DNA of 64,000 nucleotides from NCBI RefSeq assembly GCF_015693305.1, contig NZ_CP065138.1, positions 1,364,001-1,428,000 on the forward strand, in the 5' to 3' direction. This DNA is from Sphingobium sp. Cam5-1. Lineage in GTDB: Bacteria > Pseudomonadota > Alphaproteobacteria > Sphingomonadales > Sphingomonadaceae. Below the pieces are notes generated by a model. That model saw nothing but the letters and a program-made list of their open reading frames with translations, was not told where the DNA came from and did not search any database. The number at the start of each line of letters is the position of its first letter. The first letter of the stretch is position 1. Positions 8,174 through 16,262 of this stretch are shown piece by piece. The translations under genes were made by a program, and so were the position numbers.

Positions 8174-9391
8174 TCAGTTCATCGCCAGGATCATGTTGCG
8201 GACCTGCGGGAAGACTTCCTTCTCCCACTTGCTACCGGAAAACACGCCATAATGACCGGCGCCGATTTGCAGGTGATGGCGTTTCAGGTGAGGCCGCAAT
8301 CCCGTGCAAAGCGCGTGCGCCGCCGCCGTTTGCCCGACCGCGCAAATATCGTCCTTTTCCCCTTCGACCGTCAGCAGGGCGGTCTTGCGAATGGCGCCCG
8401 GATTGACGAGTCGACCGCGATGCCTGAGTTCGCCTTTCGCGAGCAGAGTACGCTGAAACACGCGCTCTACCGTCTCCAGGTAAAATTCGGCGGTCATGTC
8501 CAGAACCGCGAAATATTCCTGATAGAAATCCTTGATCTTCTCGGCCTCTTCTTCCTTCCCGTCCGCCAGCAGTTGATACAGCTCGCGATGTTGGGCGCCG
8601 TGGCGTTCCAGGTTCATCGACAGGAAGGCGGACAGTTGCAGGAAGCCCGGATAGACCCGCCGACCGGCACCGCGATAACGCATCGGCACGGAAGTGATGA
8701 GTTGCCTTTCGAACCACTCGATTGGCCGCTCGTTGGACAGTTCGTTCACGACGGTCGGCGCCGCACGCGGGTCGATCGGGCCGCCCATCAGCGTCATGGA
8801 TCGTGGTGTCGCGGCATCGCCATCTTCGGCCATCAGTGCGACGGCGGCAAAGGCCGGTACGCAGGGCTGGCAAACGGACAGCATGTGTGCGCCCGGGCCA
8901 AGCTCCTGCATGAAGGTGATCACATAATCGACATAATCGTCAAAACCGAAGCGCCCTGCCGACAAGGGAACATCGCGCGCGTTCTTCCAATCGGTGATGT
9001 AGACATCATGATCGCGCAGCAAGGTCCGCACGGTGCTGCGCAGCAGGGTCGAAAAATGGCCTGACATCGGCGCCACGAGCAGCACGCGCGGCTGCTCCGT
9101 TTCCACGTCATCCTTCGCGAAGTGGAGCAGGTTGCCGAAGGGCAGGTCGAGCATCACTTCTTCCCGCACCGCAACAAGAGCATTGCCGCTACGGACTTCG
9201 TTGACGCCATAGGCGGGACGCTTGTGCGTGAGTCGGGCACCCTGGAATACATCCATCAACGCGAACATGCGGCGGGGCATCGGCCAATCGGCCATCGGAC
9301 CCATCTTATCACGGAGATTCAAGGCCAGTTCCGCGCCGAAACGCGCCGGAGCCAGCATGTCTTCCAGAGCCTGATAGCCACTATACAGCAT
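8174..9391 (-). CDS. phaZ: Intracellular polyhydroxyalkanoate depolymerase
   Basis: A 405-residue cytoplasmic depolymerase of the PhaZ1 type that mobilises storage polyhydroxybutyrate granules. It lacks a classical lipase box; the nucleophile position is the cysteine in HMLSVCQPCVPAF, as in the Ralstonia intracellular enzyme. The C-terminal GAGHYGVFSGSKW carries the catalytic His and LLTVEGEKDDICAVGQT an Asp. Start: family members begin MLY, which points to 9391; an ATG two codons upstream (9397) is the alternative, and neither has a good Shine-Dalgarno. No pha synthase gene is nearby. It is convergent with ybaN, 7 bases away. Confidence 0.9.
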   Translation of the reverse strand: MLYSGYQALEDMLAPARFGAELALNLRDKMGPMADWPMPRRMFALMDVFQGARLTHKRPAYGVNEVRSGNALVAVREEVMLDLPFGNLLHFAKDDVETEQPRVLLVAPMSGHFSTLLRSTVRTLLRDHDVYITDWKNARDVPLSAGRFGFDDYVDYVITFMQELGPGAHMLSVCQPCVPAFAAVALMAEDGDAATPRSMTLMGGPIDPRAAPTVVNELSNERPIEWFERQLITSVPMRYRGAGRRVYPGFLQLSAFLSMNLERHGAQHRELYQLLADGKEEEAEKIKDFYQEYFAVLDMTAEFYLETVERVFQRTLLAKGELRHRGRLVNPGAIRKTALLTVEGEKDDICAVGQTAAAHALCTGLRPHLKRHHLQIGAGHYGVFSGSKWEKEVFPQVRNMILAMN

Positions 9392-9520
9392 CGTCATAGT
9401 ATGAACGGCGCCCCAAAATGTTCCCCCGGCCGATTCGGCCGCCACCGTTCGTTATACTGATTTTTGCGTATTGCGCTGCATCATGTTTGATGGAAAACTA
9501 TAAACATCGGGAGGATCGTC

Positions 9521-10177
9521 ATGGCCGTTGCGGAATTGACCATATCGAGCAAGATCTATTCCTCTTGGTCGCTGCGGGGCTGGCTGCTGTGCCGCCTTGC
9601 CGGGCTACGCGTCACCGAGAAGATGGTGGCGCTGGAAAATCTGGAAAACCGCGCTGAGCTTTTGCTGCTGACGCCTTCCGTGCTGGTGCCGCGCCTAACT
9701 CACGAGGGCGCGAGCGTTTGGGACACGCTGGCCATCGCGGAATATCTGCATGAACTATATCCGAACGCAGGCATGTACCCCAAGGATCGCATCGCGCGCG
9801 CCCATTGCCGTTCGATATCGGGTGAGATCCATTCCGGTTTCGCCAACCTGCGGTCGGCCCTGCCGATGAACCTGAAAGTCCGGCACAAGAAATTCCCGAT
9901 CTTTTCAGGCGCCAAGCCGGATATTGAGCGGGTCGAGGCGATCTGGACCGAATGCCTTGGCTCCTACGGCGGGCCCTGGCTGTTTGGCGACAGCCCCACG
10001 GTGGCGGACGCCATGTTCGCGCCCGTCGTGCAACGGTTCCTGACCTATGCCGTGGCGTTGCAAGGCCCCGCAGCCGCCTATTGCGACACGGTCAACAGCT
10101 GGGACCTGATGCGCGAGTGGATCGACGATGCCCGGAAAGAGCCGGATGAGGTCGAGGAACTGGACGTCGAATTCTAA
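9521..10177 (+). CDS. Glutathione S-transferase family protein
   Basis: A 218-residue protein with a thioredoxin-like N-terminal domain (Ser in ISSKIYSSWSLRGWLL as the likely thiolate-stabilising residue; SVLVPRLTHEGASVWDTLAI holds the cis-Pro and glutathione-binding Ser region) and a helical C-terminal domain from about residue 90 (GPWLFGDSPTVADAMFAP). It resembles the maleylacetoacetate isomerase-like/GST-3 group; the substrate is not predictable. GGGAGG at 9510-9515 sits about 6 bases from the ATG, fixing the start. Confidence 0.88.
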   Translation: MAVAELTISSKIYSSWSLRGWLLCRLAGLRVTEKMVALENLENRAELLLLTPSVLVPRLTHEGASVWDTLAIAEYLHELYPNAGMYPKDRIARAHCRSISGEIHSGFANLRSALPMNLKVRHKKFPIFSGAKPDIERVEAIWTECLGSYGGPWLFGDSPTVADAMFAPVVQRFLTYAVALQGPAAAYCDTVNSWDLMREWIDDARKEPDEVEELDVEF

Positions 10178-10193
10178 ATTCCGGCCCAGCCCG

Positions 10194-10895
10194 TCAGCCG
10201 CTTAACTTCGCCAGCCAATCGCCGATCATCGCACGGCCCGCTGCGACCGCGCCCGGCCCATGTTCATCATGATCACGCCGCAGGGCCACGCCGCACTGTT
10301 TGGCGATGTCCAGATCGGCCCAGAAATGGGTCAACCAATCCTCGAAGCGCGGGTCCTCGCCCATCTCGGCATGGAATTGCAGCGCCAGCAGATTGCGGCC
10401 CCGGCGGAACGCTTGGTGCGCGTACGCTTTGGTTGAGGCCAGCAGTTCAACGCCGCGCGGCAACTCGAACGTATCGCTATGCCAGTGCAGCACTGGCACG
10501 TCCTGAATATGCCGCAAAGGCGAATCCGCGCCAGCGCCGTGCAGCGCGACAGGTGCGAAGCCGAGTTCCATCACCTCACCCGGATAAACGCGCGCACCGA
10601 GCGCCGCCGCGATCATCTGGCTGCCCAGGCAGACGCCCAGCGTTGGCAGGTCCTGCTCCAACCGTGCGGCGAGCTTGTCGATCTGCACCGGGATCCAGGG
10701 ATGAATGTCATGCTCATAAACGCCCATCGGGCCGCCCATCATGATCAGCAGATCGGGCGTACACAAATCCACATGGGCGAATTCGGGGCTGGCGACATCG
10801 ATCCGCTCAATCTCATAGCCAGCCGCCTCGATCGGCTGGAGAAAACCGGCCGCTCCCTCTCGCGGCACATGACGGACGATCAGTGCTTTTTTCAT
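10194..10895 (-). CDS. Class I glutamine amidotransferase-like protein
   Basis: A 233-residue stand-alone GATase1 domain similar to GMP synthase-like amidotransferases of unknown acceptor. The triad is visible: Cys in LGVCLGSQM (nucleophile elbow), His in LQFHAEM and the Glu two residues later; LLIMMGGPMGVYEHD forms the oxyanion region. With no fused synthase domain it may hydrolyse gamma-glutamyl bonds or partner a separate enzyme. It is convergent with the GST gene, 16 bases apart. Confidence 0.85.
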   Translation of the reverse strand: MKKALIVRHVPREGAAGFLQPIEAAGYEIERIDVASPEFAHVDLCTPDLLIMMGGPMGVYEHDIHPWIPVQIDKLAARLEQDLPTLGVCLGSQMIAAALGARVYPGEVMELGFAPVALHGAGADSPLRHIQDVPVLHWHSDTFELPRGVELLASTKAYAHQAFRRGRNLLALQFHAEMGEDPRFEDWLTHFWADLDIAKQCGVALRRDHDEHGPGAVAAGRAMIGDWLAKLSG

Positions 10896-10967
10896 TGCTG
10901 ATGAGATGCCTAATAGATCAAACGCGCGCCCGCCACCCCAGCCTTTCTTGAGGAGGCGATAACCCTC

Positions 10968-11225
10968 CTATCGGCCATCCGCCGTCTTGCCGCGCCAGAT
11001 CCGCCACAGAGCCGTAAAACCGATAGCGCTCCAGATGATGTTGAGCACCATGGAAGGGATGGCGCCATGCCACCAGGTGTTGAGCACGAAGAATGCTGCG
11101 CCGAGCGCGTTCATCCACTGAAAAACCGCTGAACTGCCCGACAATCGCCCCGCCGAGACCAGGATGTAGGCGCCCAGAACGAGAAGCGCGCCGAGCCAGC
11201 CGACGAGTTCGATGAAAATTGTCAT
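10968..11225 (-). CDS. Small three-helix membrane protein (CBU_0592-like)
   Basis: An 85-residue protein with three hydrophobic segments (about 4-24, 33-50, 55-74) joined by WMNALGAAFFVLNTWWHGA and ending in a basic tail WRIWRGKTADGR. The length, conserved Gly/Trp and Asn positions resemble the CBU_0592 / SemiSWEET-like small permease group. Function is not known. It lies 72 bases upstream of the amidotransferase gene on the same strand and may be co-transcribed. Confidence 0.6.
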   Translation of the reverse strand: MTIFIELVGWLGALLVLGAYILVSAGRLSGSSAVFQWMNALGAAFFVLNTWWHGAIPSMVLNIIWSAIGFTALWRIWRGKTADGR

Positions 11226-11277
11226 GCCGACCCTCCGGCGGAACCCTTATCAGCGACTTGGCGAAGGTTGAACGATT

Positions 11278-11413
11278 TTCGCGCAGAGGCGCAGAGGACG
11301 CAGAGGACGCAGAGGACGCAGAGACGCAACGGAATGCGGCAAGTGAGCGTCTGGAAAGAAGGGTGAGCCGGTAAGCTCGAACATTCTCTGCGGCTTCTGC
11401 GCCTCTGCGCGAA
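11278..11413. repeat. Palindromic element with internal 9-base tandem repeat
   Basis: Bases 11278-11297 (TTCGCGCAGAGGCGCAGAGG) recur inverted at 11394-11413 with one mismatch. The left arm continues into about four tandem copies of a 9-base unit, CGCAGAGGA, up to about 11325. The element lies in the gap between the small membrane protein and aconitase, just beyond the aconitase terminator. No coding potential of note; one of several dispersed palindromes in the window. Confidence 0.75.
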
Positions 11414-11431
11414 CGATCTTCTGACAAACAA

Positions 11432-11459
11432 AAGGCTCCCTCCTTACGGAGAGAGCCTT
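11432..11459 (-). terminator. Rho-independent terminator of aconitase
   Basis: On the minus strand AAGGCTCTCTCC and GGAGGGAGCCTT pair (11 of 12) around GTAA, followed by TTTTGTTTG. It begins 26 bases after the aconitase stop codon. Confidence 0.85.
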
Positions 11460-11484
11460 CCTTCTTAGCAATTCTCGTAGTTGA

Positions 11485-14154
11485 TCAGGCAGCCAGCTTA
11501 CGCAGGACGTACTGCAGGATGCCGCCGTTCATGAAATATTCCAGCTCGTTGACGGTATCGATCCGGCAGAGCGCGGTGAAGGTGAAGGTCGAACCGTCGG
11601 CGCGCTTGACGATCACGTCCACATCCTGACGGGGCTTGAGGCCAGCGACATTCTGGATGGTGAAGGTTTCATCGCCGGTGAAGCCGAACGTGTCCTTGCT
11701 CTCGCCATTCTTGAACTGGAGCGGCAGCACGCCCATGCCGACCAGATTCGAACGGTGGATACGCTCGAAGCTTTCGACGATCACGGCGCGAACGCCGAGC
11801 AGGTTGGTGCCCTTCGCGGCCCAGTCGCGCGACGATCCAGTGCCATATTCCTTACCGCCGATGACGACCAGCGGAGTGCCGTCGGCCTTGTGCTTCATCG
11901 CCGCGTCGTAGATCGGCATGACTTCACCGTCATAGCGGGTCATGCCGCCTTCGACGCCGTCCAGCATCAGGTTCTTGATGCGGATATTGGCGAAGGTGCC
12001 GCGCATCATCACTTCATGATGACCGCGACGCGCGCCGTAGCTGTTGAAGTCAGCCTGAGCCACCTGATGCTCGCTCAGCCACTTGCCAGCGGGGCTGGTC
12101 GCCTTGATCGAACCGGCGGGCGAGATGTGGTCGGTGGTGATCGAGTCGCCGAAGATCGCGAGCGGCTTGGCCTCGACAATGTCGGTGACCGGCGCCGGGG
12201 TCATGCTCAGCCCCTCGAAATAGGGCGGGTTGGCGACATAGGTCGAACCGGCCTGCCAGCTATAGGTGGCCGAACCCGTGACGTCGATCGCCTGCCAGTG
12301 CGCATCGCCCTTGTAGACGTCGGCATAGCGCGCCTGGAACATCGGGCGGTCCATGCAGCCCGCCATGGTGGTGGCGACTTCGTCATTGGTCGGCCAGATG
12401 TCCTTCAGGAACACGTCCTGACCATCCTTGCCCTGACCGATCGGGGTGGTGATGAAGTCCTCGATCACCGTGCCCTTGAGCGCATAAGCAACGACCAGCG
12501 GCGGCGAAGCGAGGAAGTTCGCACGAACGTCGGGCGACACGCGCCCTTCGAAGTTGCGGTTGCCGGAGATGACAGCAGCCGCGACAAGGCCGTTTTCGTT
12601 GATCGCCTTGCTGATCGGCTCGGCCAGCGGGCCGGAGTTGCCGATGCAGGTGGTGCAACCATAGCCCACCAGGTTGAAGCCGACGGCATCGAGGTGCGAC
12701 TGAAGACCCGCCTTCTCCAGATAGTCGGTGACGACTTGGCTACCGGGGGCGAGCGAGGTCTTGACCCAGGGCTTGGGCTTCAGGCCCAGTTCGTTCGCCT
12801 TCTTGGCGACGAGGCCGGCGGCGACCAGAACGCCGGGGTTCGACGTATTGGTGCAGCTGGTGATCGCGGCGATGGTGACGTCGCCATCGCCAATGTCGAA
12901 ATCCTTGCCCTCGACCGGAACGCGCTGCTGCGCCTTCTTGTAGACGTTCGCCATGTCGGCATTGAACACGTCATCGACTTCCGGCAGCGAAACGCGGTCC
13001 TGCGGACGCTTCGGCCCTGCAAGGCTGGGGACGACAGTGGAAAGGTCCAGTTCCAGCGTGTCGGTGAAGACCGGCTCGACGGCGGGGTCGATCCAGAAGC
13101 CCTGCTCCTTCGCATAGGCTTCGACCAGCGCGATATTCTCTTCGGTACGGCCGGTCAGACGCATGTAGTCGAGCGTCTTGTCGTCGATGCCGAAGAAGCC
13201 GCAGGTCGCGCCATATTCCGGCGCCATGTTCGCAAGCGTCGCGCGGTCGGCCAGCGACAGCGAGGCAAGGCCGGGACCGAAATATTCAACGAAGCGGCCG
13301 ACGACGCCCTTCTGGCGCAGCATGGCGGTGCAGGTGAGCACGAGGTCGGTGGCGGTCACGCCTTCCTTCAGCGTGCCGGTCAACTTGAAACCGACGACTT
13401 CGGGAATGAGCATGGAGACGGGCTGGCCCAGCATCGCGGCTTCAGCCTCAATGCCGCCCACGCCCCAGCCCAGAACGCCCAGGCCGTTGATCATCGTGGT
13501 GTGGCTGTCGGTGCCGACGCAGGTGTCGGGATAAGCGACGGTCGCGCCGCTTTCATCCTGCGACGACCAGACGGCCTGCGCGATATTTTCCAGGTTCACC
13601 TGATGGCAGATGCCAGTGCCCGGGGGGACGGCGTAGAAGTTAGCAAGGCTCTTGCTGCCCCACTTCAGGAAGTCATAGCGCTCCAGATTGCGCTGATATT
13701 CGATCTCCACATTCTTCTCGAACGCCTTGGGCGTGCCGAATTCGTCGACCATGACCGAGTGGTCGATGACGAGGTGCACGGGAACCTGCGGGTTGATCTT
13801 GCTGGCGTCGGCGCCCAGCGCGGTCATCGCATCGCGCATAGCGGCGAGGTCGACGACGCAAGGAACGCCGGTGAAGTCCTGCATCAGCACGCGCGCGGGG
13901 CGATACTGGATCTCGCGCTCGGCCTTGCCCTTGTCATTCTGCCAATCGACGATCGCCTTGATGTCGTCGGTGGTGACGGTCACGCCATCTTCGAAACGGA
14001 GCAGGTTTTCCAGCAGCACCTTCATCGAGAAAGGCAGGCGCGAAACGTCGCCCAGCTTCGCAGCAGCCTTCTTCAGTGAATAATAGGCAATGTCCTTGCC
14101 GCCGACCTTCAAAGTGTCGCGCGTGCCGAGAGTGTCCTGTCCGATGGCGGTCAT
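11485..14154 (-). CDS. acnA: Aconitate hydratase A
   Basis: An 889-residue TCA-cycle enzyme (citrate to isocitrate via cis-aconitate), AcnA/IRP1 class. The three [4Fe-4S] ligand cysteines are visible in [10 protein letters not shown] and [10 protein letters not shown]; the swivel-domain arginines are in [10 protein letters not shown]. Start: MTAIGQDTL at 14154 is the family N terminus; a TTG seven codons upstream is less likely. GAGGAG lies 11 bases upstream of the ATG. A strong terminator follows. The gene is monocistronic. Confidence 0.97.
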   Translation of the reverse strand: MTAIGQDTLGTRDTLKVGGKDIAYYSLKKAAAKLGDVSRLPFSMKVLLENLLRFEDGVTVTTDDIKAIVDWQNDKGKAEREIQYRPARVLMQDFTGVPCVVDLAAMRDAMTALGADASKINPQVPVHLVIDHSVMVDEFGTPKAFEKNVEIEYQRNLERYDFLKWGSKSLANFYAVPPGTGICHQVNLENIAQAVWSSQDESGATVAYPDTCVGTDSHTTMINGLGVLGWGVGGIEAEAAMLGQPVSMLIPEVVGFKLTGTLKEGVTATDLVLTCTAMLRQKGVVGRFVEYFGPGLASLSLADRATLANMAPEYGATCGFFGIDDKTLDYMRLTGRTEENIALVEAYAKEQGFWIDPAVEPVFTDTLELDLSTVVPSLAGPKRPQDRVSLPEVDDVFNADMANVYKKAQQRVPVEGKDFDIGDGDVTIAAITSCTNTSNPGVLVAAGLVAKKANELGLKPKPWVKTSLAPGSQVVTDYLEKAGLQSHLDAVGFNLVGYGCTTCIGNSGPLAEPISKAINENGLVAAAVISGNRNFEGRVSPDVRANFLASPPLVVAYALKGTVIEDFITTPIGQGKDGQDVFLKDIWPTNDEVATTMAGCMDRPMFQARYADVYKGDAHWQAIDVTGSATYSWQAGSTYVANPPYFEGLSMTPAPVTDIVEAKPLAIFGDSITTDHISPAGSIKATSPAGKWLSEHQVAQADFNSYGARRGHHEVMMRGTFANIRIKNLMLDGVEGGMTRYDGEVMPIYDAAMKHKADGTPLVVIGGKEYGTGSSRDWAAKGTNLLGVRAVIVESFERIHRSNLVGMGVLPLQFKNGESKDTFGFTGDETFTIQNVAGLKPRQDVDVIVKRADGSTFTFTALCRIDTVNELEYFMNGGILQYVLRKLAA

Positions 14155-14559
14155 GAGTCGTGCGTCTCCTCGCAATGCCCGGCCAAGGGGCTAGGAGGAT
14201 AACGACATTCCGCCGGGAGCCTGACCCGCACATGGGATGACGGGGGGCAAGATGGCGGGATGCGCCCCAACCGATGGCCGAAGCGGGTATGTCCCTTGAT
14301 GGCCGCCGCCATAGCGACTGCCGTCGCCAAGTCAATGCGAAGGCGCGAAATGGAACGCTCTGGAAATCTTTATTGTAGACGGCGTCCGTGCACGCGGGAT
14401 ACATTGAGGTGTAATCGCGTTCTGGCAGATGGAGCGGATTACCAGGAAATAAAGCGGGTCGCGCGCTCTGACTTAAGTCGTTGTATCGCAGTGTTCTGAA
14501 ATATCGATGATATTCTTCGCTGGATGAACCGATAAAATATGTCTGAGGAGGAAGAGACG
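14155..14559. other. Gene-free stretch between aconitase and zinc-ribbon gene
   Basis: About 405 bases between divergent genes. I see no reading frame with coding character, no RNA-like structure and no convincing sigma-factor motif. It must hold the aconitase promoter (minus) and that of the small zinc-ribbon gene (plus). Composition becomes more AT-rich from about 14350 to 14545. Confidence 0.6.
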
Positions 14560-14817
14560 ATGCGCCCAGTTTCCAACCTCGTGACCGGCAAGTCATTTGA
14601 CCCGGCCCTAAGGGGATACATCATCCATTATCATGTCGGGGAAGCCAACCACTGCCCCAGCTGTGGCCGAAGCCAATGGATGGTAGGCCGTCTGATGGCC
14701 GAATGTGCCTATTGCGAAACCGCCCTGCCGCTTGAAAATAACCGCGGCGTGGGCGCCTGCGCACGTTTTGTACAGACTCACACGACTGTCCCGCCCGGCG
14801 ATCCGCTGACCGCCTGA
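14560..14817 (+). CDS. Small zinc-ribbon protein, function unknown
   Basis: An 85-residue protein with two CxxC-type pairs: CPSCGRSQW near residue 32 and CAYCETALPL near residue 50, a layout that binds one zinc. An upstream ATG at 14539 is in frame, but GGAGGA at 14547-14552 stands 7 bases before the ATG at 14560 and decides the start. The tail (ARFVQTHTTVPPGDPLTA) is polar. I do not recognise a named family; a nucleic-acid or protein adaptor role is possible but unsupported. Confidence 0.7.
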   Translation: MRPVSNLVTGKSFDPALRGYIIHYHVGEANHCPSCGRSQWMVGRLMAECAYCETALPLENNRGVGACARFVQTHTTVPPGDPLTA

Positions 14818-14842
14818 ACCGTGATCGCTGCCAACGGACTAA

Positions 14843-15046
14843 TCAAATGGCAGCGACTCCCTCAACCTCCACGGTTTCATCGCCTGCATAATAGCCCTGC
14901 ACGCGAACGCGCTTTTCAACGTGATCAACAGGGACGCGTAGCAACACGAGCCGGAAAGTTCCGCCCAGATCGCGCTGGAGCAGGAAACCGGCTTCGTCTC
15001 GCGTCAGTCTCCCGGTTTCGTCAACTCCAGCGCCAATCTCGATCAT
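14843..15046 (-). CDS. DUF5818-like small protein
   Basis: A 67-residue beta-rich protein: DETGRLTRDEAGFLLQRDLG, then GTFRLVLLRVPVDHVEKRV and VRVQGYYAGDETVEVEGV. This pattern matches small sphingomonad proteins assigned to DUF5818 (an OB-like barrel of unknown role). Its ATG is 5 bases after the stop of the DUF1328 gene, so the two form one unit. No Shine-Dalgarno is evident; translation may be coupled. Confidence 0.65.
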   Translation of the reverse strand: MIEIGAGVDETGRLTRDEAGFLLQRDLGGTFRLVLLRVPVDHVEKRVRVQGYYAGDETVEVEGVAAI

Positions 15047-15050
15047 GCAT

Positions 15051-15236
15051 TCAATCTATGGCGTTCTTGACCCCTTTTCCAGCCAGCAGGCCGAGAACAA
15101 GGAAGATGACGAACAGCGCGATCGCCAGGAAGAAGAGAATCTTCGCAATGCCGACAAAGGTGCCAGCCGCGCCGCCAAAGCCAAGAATGGCCAGCACCGC
15201 AGCGATCACCAGCGAAATGATGGCAAGACGGATCAT
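15051..15236 (-). CDS. DUF1328 (YtjA-type) small membrane protein
   Basis: A 61-residue protein with two membrane helices separated by a glycine-rich turn (LAILGFGGAAGTFVGIAKIL, then FLAIALFVIFLVLGLLAGKG), the DUF1328 signature. Members are common in stress regulons; the molecular function is unknown. AAGGA lies 8 bases before the ATG. A candidate EcfG promoter is 35 bases upstream (15271-15296), which fits general stress control together with the following DUF5818 gene. Confidence 0.85.
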   Translation of the reverse strand: MIRLAIISLVIAAVLAILGFGGAAGTFVGIAKILFFLAIALFVIFLVLGLLAGKGVKNAID

Positions 15237-15270
15237 GATGTAATCCTTCGCTATGAATAGATATTGTCTG

Positions 15271-15296
15271 AACCGATGACGGCGCTAGCCGGTTCC
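15271..15296 (-). promoter_or_regulatory. Candidate EcfG-type promoter for the DUF1328 gene
   Basis: On the minus strand GGAAC (15296-15292) is separated by 17 bases from GGTT (15274-15271). The alphaproteobacterial EcfG consensus is GGAAC-N16/17-cGTT, so this matches at -35 and spacing with G instead of C before GTT. The predicted transcript starts about 25 bases ahead of the DUF1328 ATG. Confidence 0.5.
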
Positions 15297-15344
15297 ACGG
15301 CCGTTAGGGCTGCGATCTATTGCCCTCGCTTCAGAAACGTGCGG

Positions 15345-16262
15345 TCAGAACCAGAAACGAACGCCCATCACGAAACTGGCGACAGATGCGTTATCCCCAC
15401 CGGTCCTTGCCATGCGAGCCGTTTCGCCCAGCTTACGCTCCCAGTTCACGCCCGCATAAGGCGCAAACTCGCGGGCGATTTCATAGCGCAGTCGCAGCCC
15501 CAATTCGACGTCCGACAATCCCGATCCTATGCCAAGCTCTGGAACATCCTGGGCGGCCAAGTTCAGTTCCGCCGCCGGTTGCAGGATCAGCCGCTGCGTG
15601 ATGCGCTGGTCATAGCTTGCCTCCAGCCGCAAATGCCCGTCGCCCTTGTTCGACAGGAACGCCTGAGCGCTCACTTCAAACCAGTAGGGAGCAAGCCCAT
15701 CAACCCCCGCCACCACATAAGTGCGGTCGGGATCGGGGCCGAAGTCCTGCCTCACGCCCGCCTCCAGATTGAACCAGGGATCGATCGCCCGGCTGTAGAG
15801 CGCCTGCACCTCCGCATGTTCGAGCCTGCCGCTCGCCTTGCCCTCGCCTTCCGATTTGAAAGCCAGGCGATTGATGTCGCCGCCGATCCAGCCCTCGCCT
15901 TCCCAATGATAGGCGTCGGCACCCTTGCCCGCGCGATATTCCAGGCGGTCCAGCATCAGTTTGGAAAAGCGCATGCCGCCGCTTTCCTTGAGCATGGCCG
16001 CGCGGGCACGCGCCATTTCAGCCGCGCCGTAGAAGGCATCCGCTGCATGATCCTTGGGCAGTGCTGGCGGCTCTGTTTGAGGGATATCCTGGTCGGCAGC
16101 AGGCTCGGCTTTGCTCGCATCGGCTGGGGAATGGGACGAATGATCCTCCACTTGCGGCGTCTGGTCCATGGAGCCATGGTGCATGTGGCTGTGGTCCATC
16201 TGCTGCGCCTGAGCAGGTAGCGTGGGAGAAAGCAGCACCAGCGCCGCGAGGGCGAACCTCAT
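15345..16262 (-). CDS. copB: Copper resistance outer-membrane protein CopB
   Basis: A 305-residue protein with a signal peptide (to about AQA, residue 19), a His/Met-rich N-terminal segment (MDHSHMHHGSMDQ, then EDHSSHSP) that can bind copper, and a C-terminal beta-barrel domain ending in FWF as outer-membrane proteins do. It matches the CopB/PcoB family. Its ATG overlaps the copA stop by four bases (ATGA), so it is translationally coupled to the oxidase. Confidence 0.93.
   Translation of the reverse strand: MRFALAALVLLSPTLPAQAQQMDHSHMHHGSMDQTPQVEDHSSHSPADASKAEPAADQDIPQTEPPALPKDHAADAFYGAAEMARARAAMLKESGGMRFSKLMLDRLEYRAGKGADAYHWEGEGWIGGDINRLAFKSEGEGKASGRLEHAEVQALYSRAIDPWFNLEAGVRQDFGPDPDRTYVVAGVDGLAPYWFEVSAQAFLSNKGDGHLRLEASYDQRITQRLILQPAAELNLAAQDVPELGIGSGLSDVELGLRLRYEIAREFAPYAGVNWERKLGETARMARTGGDNASVASFVMGVRFWF

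Noticed and set aside
9407-9423. GGAAC/GTT motif before phaZ
   Set aside because: Spacing is only about 13 bases, too short for an EcfG promoter.
11755-14079. 774-residue open frame opposite aconitase
   Set aside because: Low-complexity, Arg/Asp/His-rich translation typical of the complement of a GC-rich gene; the aconitase frame is certain.
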